Below, in pieces: positions 12,601 through 22,424 of a stretch of DNA of 64,000 nt (positions are counted from its first letter, which is position 1; every line of letters starts with the position of its first letter). The stretch is from NCBI GenBank assembly GCA_000277445.1, contig AJWJ01000014.1, positions 36,619-100,618 of the forward strand. Direction: 5' to 3'. Source of the stretch: Polysphondylium violaceum. Taxonomy: Eukaryota > Evosea > Eumycetozoa > Dictyosteliales > Dictyosteliaceae. Below the pieces are notes generated by a model that worked only from the letters and a program-made list of their open reading frames with translations, did no database searches and was not told where the DNA came from. The position numbers were made by a program, and so were the translations under genes.

Positions 12601-13533
12601 ATTATTACTGAAAACTACATTTGCGAAAACAAAAGAGTTGGTATTCATATCTATCGAGAAGGTATGGGTATCATTACAAATAATTATATTTATGGCAATA
12701 AGAATGCTGGTATGCAGGTTTATTCAAGAGCCAATACTACAATTTCAAATAACAAAATTGTTAATAATCGTTGTTCTGGTATTTATGTTTCAGATTATGC
12801 AATTGTTAATATAAAGGTAATTATTTATTTTTATTTATAAATATCAAATATATAAATATTAATAAGTAAATTAAAAATCCTATAGGATAATGAAGTATCA
12901 AATAATGGTGAAGTTGGAATTGAAATTGTATCTGGTGCCAAAGCTTTATGCTTTGATAATAATAATATAAATAGAAATTGGGAAACTGGTTTGGCTTATT
13001 ATATTGACTCTAAACCAATTGGCTTTGAATCTACCAATCTATTTTCACACAATGGTACAGGTGGATCCTCTCAATTTATGATGCGTCAAGGTAGAGAAAT
13101 TATGATGTACAATGCAAGAAAAGCAAAGAACAATAGTGAACATTTTGAACCAATTTCTTTTCTTGTTGAAAATGCTCTTCAAGAGGGACTTTGTACTTTA
13201 TCTTTTACAAGAGAATACTATCATGCTCAATATTGGTATGAATGTAAAACCTGTAGCGAACCAAGAAAGATTTTGGGTAAAAGTGAAATTGCAGTTTGTG
13301 AAGAATGTGCCAAGAAGTGCCATGCTGGTCATGATATCGGCGTTAGAAAATATGGTCATTTCTATTGTGACTGTGGTCAACAAATTGCATCTCCTTGCAA
13401 ATGTATTTCTATCTCTCCACAATCTGCTACAACCCTTGTTCCATACCATTCGGTACACCAATACCAACAACAACAACCTCAACTACACCATCATCGTCAT
13501 CAACACCCAACTCCGCAAAGAGTTAGACATTAA
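9679..13533 (+). CDS. fbxo11: FBXO11-like F-box, right-handed beta-helix and UBR-box protein
   Basis: Likely substrate receptor of an SCF ubiquitin ligase. The certain part is 11011-12816 joined to 12886-13533 (69-base intron), 817 residues in phase. From the Met at 11011: Gln/Asn- and Gly-rich start; F-box at about 135-185 (PFSEEHWMLIF...); a long run of NxI-type parallel beta-helix (PbH1) repeats at about 270-690; and a Cys/His-rich UBR-type zinc finger at about 722-775, the arrangement of animal FBXO11. The same frame is open without a stop from 10698 to 11010 but has no ATG there, so the true start is probably in an upstream exon. A possible exon at 9679-9794 (ATG, GTATTC donor) joins in phase but is weak. 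A His/Gln-rich tail ends the protein. Targets are unknown. Confidence 0.88.
9795..10697 (+). promoter_or_regulatory. Leader/promoter or long 5' intron region of the FBXO11-like gene
   Basis: About 900 bases of AT-rich DNA with long T tracts (9899-9916, 9920-9930) and no ATG between about 10260 and 10697. A T-rich tract ending TTTAAAG at 10691-10697 looks like a splice acceptor leading into the open frame that precedes the Met at 11011. It may therefore be an unusually long first intron or a leader. There is no direct evidence for the transcription start. Confidence 0.3.
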
Positions 13534-13906
13534 ATTAAATTAAATTGATTTACATATAATACATTAAAATTAATAAAAAAAAAAATTGGATTTAATATCT
13601 TTCTCTCTCAAACGAAAATTAAAAGAATACTTTGAATGATTTGTTACTAAAAATATAGAGATATTATATTTATTTAATTAAAACCAATAACAAAAAAGAA
13701 AAAACCAAAAAAGTTTAGATACAGAAGTGTTTAGAATCATTAATCGGGATTCTAAAAAATAGGAATAATAAACTGAGACAAGGCTAGAGGAGAAAAAGAT
13801 GAAACGGTATTTACAAATCGACTAATCACTTGATTAAATGTGAAACTATATATTAATTGGTAAATAATAATTACTATTATTTACCATACCAACACAACAA
13901 TGGTGA
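13534..13906. other. Convergent 3' region
   Basis: Between the ends of the FBXO11-like gene (+) and the thioredoxin gene (-). It is AT-rich with several AATAAA-like and AATTAA elements usable as poly(A) signals on both strands. No gene seen. Confidence 0.4.
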
Positions 13907-14362
13907 TTAGTAGTTTACATTAATAAAGTCAAAGGCCTTTGTGTACATAAGAACAGGGGCGCTTGATTGCCATAAAAATTTAACGTAGCCATCCTCGGTG
14001 GCTTCGTAGTTTCTGTAAAACTTGATGCTTGGGAGACTGGTAACTTCAAGAGCTTCATAGTCTGATGGAATATTTAAAAAGTGGGAAAAGTTGACTTCAT
14101 AAAATTCGACGCTAGAGTAGGTGGCATTGTGTAACCATGGGGCCAACATTGGACTAAGGATATCACATGGTGGACAGTCATCTTTGGTAAAGTAGATTAC
14201 AATGAGTTTGTTATCTGAACGGTCATACTTGGAGGCCAAAAAGGTAGAGTTTAAGAGAATAGGCCAACCGGTAGCAGAGGGAACGTTGACAGCAGTACCT
14301 TGGGTATGAGAAACAAAGACTAAACAAATAAAAACAGATAAAAGTAAAATTGATTTAAACAT
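13907..14362 (-). CDS. Secreted or ER-lumen thioredoxin-fold protein with CPPC motif
   Basis: Single exon, 151 residues. Residues 1-22 form a signal peptide (basic start, Leu/Phe/Val core, ending SHTQG). The thioredoxin fold is seen from the strand IVIYFTKDDCPPC, with redox cysteines at 63 and 66, and from the cis-proline segment TSLPSIKFY. Potential N-glycosylation sites (NST, NAT, NFS) fit a secretory location. There is no C-terminal KDEL-like signal and no transmembrane segment, so it may be secreted or lysosomal. The CPPC active site, instead of CGPC or CGHC, suggests it is not a typical PDI. The fold is confident; the partner protein is unknown. Confidence 0.88.
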   Translation of the reverse strand: MFKSILLLSVFICLVFVSHTQGTAVNVPSATGWPILLNSTFLASKYDRSDNKLIVIYFTKDDCPPCDILSPMLAPWLHNATYSSVEFYEVNFSHFLNIPSDYEALEVTSLPSIKFYRNYEATEDGYVKFLWQSSAPVLMYTKAFDFINVNY

Positions 14363-15422
14363 TTTGATGCCAGTGAAAAATAGATAATTATAAATGTATA
14401 GAGATATATTTAAATAAAAGTAGTATAAGATAATTGAGATAATATAGTATTAATTATTTGCAGATGTGTATTTGATTGATAAAGAAATGAATTTTTTGAT
14501 GAATGAAAATGTGTTTTTTCAAGTCTTTTTATAGTTTTAGCAGAGTCCTCAATAATGCATTGAGGAAAGACATTCAAAGAAATAGGTTTTGAAATTTAAT
14601 GAGGCCATTGAAAAAGGTGGGCGCATTTTTGCTTTTTTAGAGGAAAAAAGGATTTTGATCATTTTCTCATTTTCATAGGAAGCTACGTAGTTGAGTTTGT
14701 CATACTTTTGTTTTTTTTTAATTTTTTAAAATTTTCATTAATTACAAATTTGAAAATGTTTCAATGAATTTGATTGGTTGTTGTCCATCAATAGTATTAT
14801 TTTGTGAAAAAATAGCATTTGTTTTTGTAGATTGCCCAAAACATCGAAACCTTTGTACGTTTTTAGACATATACAAAAAAACACAAAACAGTTTAGTAAA
14901 TAGATCTATCTATCCCTCCTTGTGGTCCACCCCACACCGAATCAATTGCTGTACGGACAATGTGTGTGAAAGGAGGGATGGGGTACTTGTTGTGTGTTTA
15001 AGATATAAATAGTAATAGTACCTCCCCCTTTTTCCAAAATATCTCCCTAGTTTTTTGATGAGTGTTTGTGGTGTGTGGGATGTGGTGTGCGAGAGTGGGT
15101 GAGGACCTTGATATTGATTATCGTAAAATTATACATATAAACACAATCACAGAAACTCATTACGAGAATTTTCTCCCTTTCACTCAACGCACAACACGGT
15201 TCTGAAGCCTACTGTATCCGTTATTCACTTTACAACTATATTCTGTTTTGCACAGAGAGAGAAACGACATTCTTTATGCGCACATTGATGTGAAGTGGGT
15301 GAGGGTTTTGCGAAAATGCGACAAAAACAAAAAAAATTACAAAAAAAAAAAAAAAATAATATATCTTTTTTTCATTTATCGAAAGCAAGCAAGCATATAG
15401 GTCCTAGGGTTGTATTTATAGA
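14363..15422. promoter_or_regulatory. Divergent promoter region between the thioredoxin and PLRG1 genes
   Basis: About 1.06 kb between two start codons on opposite strands. GTGTGTG/GGGTGAG-rich stretches lie at about 15060-15110 and 15290-15310, and A runs at 15330-15357. An 82-codon ORF at 14764-15012 lies inside but has no recognisable protein features, and I treat it as chance. No defined binding site can be called. Confidence 0.4.
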
Positions 15423-16980
15423 ATGGTTAAAAAAGATCAAGTTACAAATGGAAAGATAAACAAGAACAGCAATATAGAGGATGACAAGATAAATAGCCTT
15501 TGTAAATTTTCAATACTAAATACATTTGAATTATATACACCACAAACACCGATCAGTACAGCAACAACACCAACAAATGGTGCCAATAACAACGGTGATC
15601 TATCAGATGAATCAAGGAAAATTAAAATATACTCAAAGATTAAAGATGAATATGAACCTGTAAAAGATTTACCAACCCAAAGCTTTGCAAAGAAAGCTGC
15701 TGCGACAAATAATAATAAACAAAAAACAACAACCGATAAACCAACAATTGAAGAAGAGGATACTAAAGATATAGATAACATTATCAATAATTTACCATCT
15801 CAAAAAGAGTATGTATTAGTATTGGTATGAGATTAAATTGGGTTTATGTACTAATGCTAATTATATAATCACTAGTGAAAAGAGAAGAAAGATTGATAGT
15901 AATGCAATTTCATTATATAATCATAATGTGAATAAAGATACAAGAGGAGGATCTTTGGCATTGGTGAATGGATATGAACCTTTACAATACACAAAACCAG
16001 ATTGGCACGCACCATGGAAATTGATGAGAGTCGTCAGTGGACATACAGGTTGGGTACGTGCAATTGCTGTCGATGCATCCAATCAATGGTTTGCTACTGG
16101 CGGTGGCGACAATACTATAAAGGTATGGGATTTAGCCAGTGGAGAGCTCAAGGTGACATTGACAGGCCACGTTAGTCAGGTGAGAGGCCTGGCCATCAGC
16201 GCACGTCACCCATACCTCTTTTCCGTGGGTGACGATGCCAAGGTGTTGTGTTGGGATCTCGAGTGCAACAAACAGATTAGAAGTTACTATGGTCACCACA
16301 ATGCGGTCAACGCCGTCGCCTTGCATCCCACCTTGGACATTTTGTTTTCTGGTGGCCGTGACAAAGACCTCAGGGTGTGGGATATGAGAACCAAGGCCAA
16401 GATCTTTGAGATCCGTGGCCATAGCGATGCCATCACCAGCATCGCCGCCCAAAATGCCGATCCACAGGTCATCACAGGCTCCAACGATCAGACCGTGCGT
16501 CTGTGGGATCTCGCCTCGGGCACCTGTGCCGCCACACTCACCAATCACAAAAAGTCTGTGCGTGCACTCGCAGTCCACGAAAAAGAATTCACCTTTGCTT
16601 CGGCCAGTGCCGACAACATCAAACAGTGGAAGTGTCCAGATGGCACCTTTATCAAGAATCTCAGTGGCCACAACGCCATCGTCAACGCCCTGGCACTCAA
16701 CCAAGACAACGTGCTCGTCTCTGCCGCCGACAACGGATCCATGCAATTCTGGGACTGGAAGACTGGCCACTGTTTCCAAAAGAACCAATCGATCGTTCAG
16801 CCAGGCTCACTCGACAGCGAGGCTGGTATTTTTGCAATGTCTTTTGACAAAACTGGCACTCGTTTGATTACCTGCGAGGCTGACAAAACCATTAAATTCT
16901 ACAAAGAAGATGAAAACGCTTCAGAGGCCACCCATCCCGTTGTCGATTGGAGACCTTCAAGAGATGAAAAAAGATATTAA
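15423..16980 (+). CDS. plrg1: PLRG1/PRL1 WD40 protein (Prp19/NineTeen complex subunit)
   Basis: Nuclear pre-mRNA splicing factor, a core member of the Prp19-associated complex. Exons 15423-15808 and 15876-16980 (67-base intron with a CTAAT branch-like sequence) join in phase to 496 residues, close to the 514 of the human protein. After an Asn/Thr-rich N-terminus there are seven WD40 repeats (about residues 185-480) with typical GH...WD spacing, beginning with [18 protein letters not shown], which strongly resembles PLRG1. The second exon is markedly richer in G+C than the first and than its neighbours. This creates a 218-codon antisense ORF that I do not believe. Very confident of identity. 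Confidence 0.95.
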
Positions 16981-17102
16981 AAAAAATAAATTAATTTCAT
17001 TTAAAAGAATTCTTTTGTTTTTAAGAAAATTAATTTTTGATTGAAGTCCCCGCACAAATCTAATAAAACAGATTTCTTTTATTATACAGATTAAGATATA
17101 CT

Positions 17103-19578
17103 ATGATCAATAGATTTATTCACAAATATTATAACCATCAACAAACTATAGGTTCATTGATTCTAAGAAATGTAGTCTCATATCATCGTAATTTTACGAC
17201 CTCTATTAACGATAGCAATAGCAATATTAATAACAATAGTGATAAAGATTCAGTAGCAAATGAATCAACACCACATAAAGTTGATAAAAATAAACTTCAA
17301 TACAAGATAGATAAAAAGAATAAATATTTAGATAAAAAAAAAGAAACAATGATAAATCTTTTAATCATTTTATTCAAAATATATCTATTGATATCATAGA
17401 GAAGGAAAAAACCTTAGATCAAAGTAATACGACTACTTTTAAACCATTTTCCTTGTCTAGAGAATTTATAAATAAATATAAAGAAAAAAAGGCACCCTTT
17501 GGATTTGATATTTTGGGTGAATTAGTGTATAAGAGAACATATTCAAGAATTAAAGAAAATGGAGTCAATGAAGAGTGGTACGAAACTGTGGAAAGAGTGG
17601 TCAATGGTACTTTTAATATGCAAGTAAATTGGTTTGTCAAGAAAGGTATTAAATTTGATTACAACTCTCTGGCATCAAAAGCAGAGAAAATGTATGAAAA
17701 GATCTTTACAATGAAGTTTTTACCCCCCGGTCGAGGTCTTTGGGCAATGGGCAGCAGTATCACCGAAGAGAAGGGACTGTTTGCAGCACTCAATAATTGT
17801 GCTTTTGTAAGCACTCGTAATTTGATAAGATATCCTTCAAAACCCTTTACTTTTCTAATGGAGGCCTCAATGCTTGGAGTAGGTGTAGGATTTGACACTT
17901 TGGGTGCCGATGGTAAATTTTTAGTGTTGGGACCCATGGAAAATAAGGAACCTCTTTTATTCACCATCCCAGATTCTCGAGAAGGTTGGGTAGAGTCTGT
18001 CAAATTGTTACTCGACAGTTGGCTCCTTCGCGGAAAAGTGCCCGTAGAGTTTGACTATAGTTTAATTCGTCCAGAAGGCTCGCCAATTAAAGGATTTGGA
18101 GGGTACAGTTCAGGCCCAGAGTCACTTAAAACTCTTCATCAATCACTTGACGAAGTGTTGAGAAAAAGAAAGGGTCAGCCTGTAACAACTACCACCATTG
18201 TCGATATAATGAATCTTATTGGTCGTTGTGTGGTATCTGGAAACACGAGACAAACTGCAGAGATTGCATTTGGCGATCCCAATTCTGAAGAATACATTAA
18301 TTTGAAAAACTACAGACTCAATCCAGAGAGACAGTCTTATGGTTGGACTAGTAATAATTCTGTGTTTGCCAACATCGGTATGGATTACACAAAAGTGTGT
18401 GAAAGAATAGTAGAAAATGGTGAGCCAGGTTTCGCCTGGTTATCCAATATGAAAAACTATAGTAGAATGAATGCAATGGAATATGATAAAAAAGATTTTA
18501 AAGCTGCCGGTGGTAATCCTTGTTTAGAACAAACTTTGGAATCTTTTGAATTATGGTAATATATACATTAATATCTTATTTATTTTTCCAACACAAAATA
18601 TTTATATTTAATTTAGTTGTTTAGTTGAAACATTTCCAAATAATCATTCATCAATTCAAGAATATTGTGAAACTTTAGAATATGCATATTTATATGCGAA
18701 AACAGTGACTCTTGGAAAAACTCAATGGGAAAAAACAAATGAAATTATTGAAAGAAATAGAAGAATTGGATGTTCAATGAGTGGAATTGCTCAATTTATT
18801 AATAGCAACTCACTCGATACACTTAAAAAATGGTGCGAAATTGGTTATAAACATTTAAATAGAATTGATCGACAACTATCTCTAGAATTTCAAGTCCCAT
18901 ATTCAATTAAAAAAACTTCAATTAAACCAAGTGGAACTGTTTCTTTATTAGCTGGTGGTAGGTATATTAATATTAAGGATAGTCTTCATTTATTAATCTC
19001 TTTCAATAGCTACACCTGGAATGCATTATCCAATTAGTGAATATTATATTAGAAGAGTTAGATTACATAAGGACTCATATTTATTAAAAGGATTAATTCA
19101 AGCTGGATATAAAGTAGAGATTGCTCATGAAAATCCAGTAAACATGGTAGTAGAGATTCCAATTCATGCTGGTCATAAAATTAAAAGTGTCAATCAGATT
19201 ACAATGTGGGAGCAACTTTCATTGGCTGCTTTTCTCCAAGCAAGATGGGCAGATAATCAAGTTAGTTGTACAGTTAGTTTTGATGTTGAGAAGGAGGGTC
19301 CCCAACTACCTGTAGCCTTGGATTATTTCCAATACCAATTAAAGGGTGTAAGTTTTCTCCCTAGAAGTTCAGATGGTGCGGCAGCATACAAACAAATGCC
19401 CTATGAAGAGATTACTCAACACCAATATGAGACCATGAAATCAAATTTAAAACCTGTGAACTTTAATTCATCAATTGGAGAAGAGCCCACACCTGATAAA
19501 TACTGTGACTCTCATAATTGTACGATTGGCACCTCATCTGTTGTTGAATCTGAACTATTAAATCCAAATAATCAATAA
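17103..19578 (+). CDS. rtpR: Class II (adenosylcobalamin-dependent) ribonucleoside-triphosphate reductase, with an apparent frameshift
   Basis: Reduces ribonucleotides to deoxyribonucleotides with a B12 cofactor, a bacterial-type enzyme. Exons: 17103-18555, 18617-18957, 19010-19578. One extra base in the A9 run at 17334-17342 is needed to join the N-terminal frame to the main frame. The total would then be about 787 residues. Active-site cysteines are seen as NNCAF (about 233), NPCLEQ (474, with Glu 476) and a third Cys at 485. The C-L-E spacing and the 11-residue gap match the Lactobacillus RTPR sites C408, E410 and C419. The codon of the third Cys is split by the first certain intron. SGTVSLLAGATPG follows across the second intron. 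The C-terminus has C-x4-C, as needed for re-reduction by thioredoxin. The first 40 residues are basic and hydroxylated and look like a mitochondrial presequence. Confidence 0.92.
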
Positions 19579-19630
19579 ACAACAATTTATATTTTAAAAT
19601 AATATTTATCGTTATCATTTAATGACAACT

Positions 19631-21745
19631 TTATTGACAAAGTTTATTTAATCTAGAGTTTGCAATAAGCATCATTTCAGAAAGACCCAAACTCAACTCT
19701 TTTTCTTTAGTTGAGGATTCAAGACGTTCTTTAAAAATTGGAATAATATCAGATTTGGATCTACCATTGACAAAAGTGACAAATTTGAAACCATATTTTG
19801 ATTCATATTTTTGATTCAACTCGTCAAGGGCTGCATAGATTTCATCGACTGCACTGATGTCGGCACCATCTTTATCACATCCTTGTTCCTTAAAACTGAG
19901 GGAAGATATTTGTTTGATATCGTTTGCATTTACACCAATTCTTGGATGTGCATTAATTACCTCGAGTTGCTCATCAGCTGCCAATTTGGCAATGATGGAT
20001 GTAGCTTGATCGACAAGATCTTTAAATGATGTAAATGGACGTGATGAATAGAGACGATCGGCAAGGGGTGGGGCTGGTTCAAATAAAAGTGATAAACAAT
20101 CGCTAAATGATTTTTTGTCTAATGAATTCAAGAGTTGAATATTTGGTAAATATGGTTCTGGATAGGTGGGACGAGTGTGAATTCTAGTTGGGACAACTCT
20201 TTTTCCAAGAATTTGATCCACAGATTGATCGCCATCAGTGTAGATAAGATTTCCACGAAGAATAGTTTGATGTACACGACCATAGAGTTCGAAACGGTTG
20301 TATGGTGAAAATTTGTTTTTAACCATCATAGTCTCTTGGCTGACAGTATATTTGTGATTTGGATTCCAAATGACAAAATCTGCATCTCTGCCAATTTTAA
20401 TGGAACCCTTTTGATCGTTTATATTTACAAGTTTGGCAGGGGCATCACACATCCATTCAGAGAGTTTGGTCAATGGGATATCACGCTTTTTGGCCTCGGT
20501 CCACACGATGCTGAGACCCAATTGGAGGGAGCAAATGCCACCCCAAGCCTTCATAAAATCACCTTCGTCAAGGAGCTTGAGATTTACTGTGCATGGAGAG
20601 TGATCAGAGACCACAATGTTGATGTCTCCCTTTTCCAAGGCCTTCCAGAGGAGATCCTTATTTTCAGATTCTCTGACGGGTGGACAACACTTGTAAAGAG
20701 TGTTTCCATAGGGAACGTTTTCAGATTCGAAAAAGAGATAGTGAAAAGTGGTTTCGGCAGTGATGGGAACACCGTCGTGGGCGGCTTGATGAAGTGCTTG
20801 GATAGCATCAGAGGAGCTCAAATGGACAATGTGAGTGTTGACGTTGTTTTTCTTTGACAAATCAATGATACGATCAATGGCAATGTTCTCAGACTCTCTT
20901 GGACGAGATTGTAAAAAGGTGTTGTATTCTTTGGGATCGGCATTTTCTTGTTTGAGACGCTCGCAGGCCTCGTCTATAGGCTCGCCAATTTCAGCGTGAA
21001 ACATCATGACAACGCCATCCTCCTTGAGGTCAGACATATAAGTCATGGCCATTTGAATATCTGCTTCACCGACATGTGGAAACTCATCAATGCCAGAGTG
21101 AACTAAAAAGGATTTAAAACCAACAACACCACCATCACGAACCATTCTATTAATTTCGTGGGCATTGTTTGGAATAATTCCACCTAAAAGACCGACATCT
21201 ACACGTAATTTACCTTGCATACTTTCAATTTTAGCCAAAAGGTTTTCATAACTAGTGGTCACTGGTGCACTATTGAGTGGCATATCAATAATGGTAGTAA
21301 CACCACCTGCTGCTGCGGCACTAGTAGCAGTAACAAATCCTTCCCACTCTGTTCTACCAGGTTCGTTGACATGTACATGACTATCTACCAATCCACCCAT
21401 AATGACCATCTCACTATTTTCATCATAGTCTGCCAATACGACCCAATCAGCTGGTAATTCAAAATCGTAATCTTTAATGTCAACCAAAACTCCATCCCTA
21501 ATTTATTTATTTATTTATGATAATGATGTTTATATTAATATAAATCTATTTTATTTTAAATCTAAAAAACACACATCCCGATTTAAAATCTTTGAAATAC
21601 TATCTATTCTTGTGTGTGTGTTTGATTATCTGTGCGATTGTTTCTATAAAAATACATACTTTATAATAAGAGTGGCAGGTTGAATTTTTCCATCAATAAC
21701 GACTTTGGTGCCTCTAATTACTTTAGTGGGTTCACTATAGATCAT
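19631..21745 (-). CDS. allB: Allantoinase fused to OHCU decarboxylase
   Basis: Bifunctional purine-ureide enzyme. Exons 21660-21745 and 19631-21497 (162-base intron, phase exact) give 650 residues. Residues 1 to about 470 are a cyclic amidohydrolase of the allantoinase group: HVH at 69-71, a Lys at 157 in GFKSF (the position of the carboxylated lysine), HAE, a HLSSS strand and SDHSPC. Residues about 475-650 match 2-oxo-4-hydroxy-4-carboxy-5-ureidoimidazoline decarboxylase, with the catalytic HPRIG (His about 546) and the SFKEQ signature. The decarboxylase makes S-allantoin, which the first domain hydrolyses to allantoate, so consecutive steps share one chain. No peroxisomal PTS1 is obvious at the C-terminus (NKLCQ). 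I recall a D. discoideum allantoinase of similar length but could not check it. Confidence 0.93.
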
Positions 21746-22424
21746 TTTCTTTATTTAGAAACGAGGGGTATGAAAGCGAGTGAAATGAAGAGAATATTGA
21801 TATTTAAAATTGTGATTGTATACTTTATTATAAAAAAAATATCAGGGGCCCCAATCTTTTTTTTACTGTTTTTTTTTTTTAAAAAAAATTAAATTTAATT
21901 AAATTTAATTTTTAGAAATGGTCAAAAATTTTGGTTCAATTTCCAGTTTTCAGTTGGTGCGCAATAGGAAAACAAAGTCGTAATAATAATACAACTGGAA
22001 AATACAAATTTTATTTATAGTTGAACTTTTGTATTTTTTTTTATTTCCCTTATAATAATGAAAATAAAAAAAAAAAATAAACCTAATATTTACAACGAGA
22101 GGTATCATCATACACAATTTCCTCACACCTCCTCAATATCCATGATCCACAAATAAGAAAAGAGGTTAGATCCTAAAAATGTGCAAAGCCAACCATTCTT
22201 TACACATGTGTGTGGGGGTAAGAATTGAAAAAGATTAGGCGTGGGTGTTAGCACACATGGGATGTAGATTTAAAAATGTCGGGAATCGTCACACCATTCT
22301 GATATTCACACTCAACACCACTCAAACACAACCACTCTTTCAATAATAAATGTCATTATTAAGATAAAAACGATTGCTAAAATGTTTTTGCTGTTGTTGT
22401 TAGCTATCTCTCTACTCTTTATCT
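21746..22424. other. Intergenic, promoter side of the allantoinase gene
   Basis: 5' flank of the minus-strand allantoinase gene and 3' flank of the Atg17-like gene. A/T runs at about 21857-21890 and 22034-22080. A mixed stretch at 22130-22300 with GTGTGTGGGGG is not explained. No gene is supported. Confidence 0.4.

Noticed and set aside
14764-15012. 82-codon plus-strand ORF between thioredoxin and plrg1
   Set aside because: No splice partner, no motif and odd residue composition; lies in a promoter region.
16132-16788. 218-codon antisense ORF in plrg1
   Set aside because: Caused by the G+C-rich WD40 exon on the other strand; no protein-like features.
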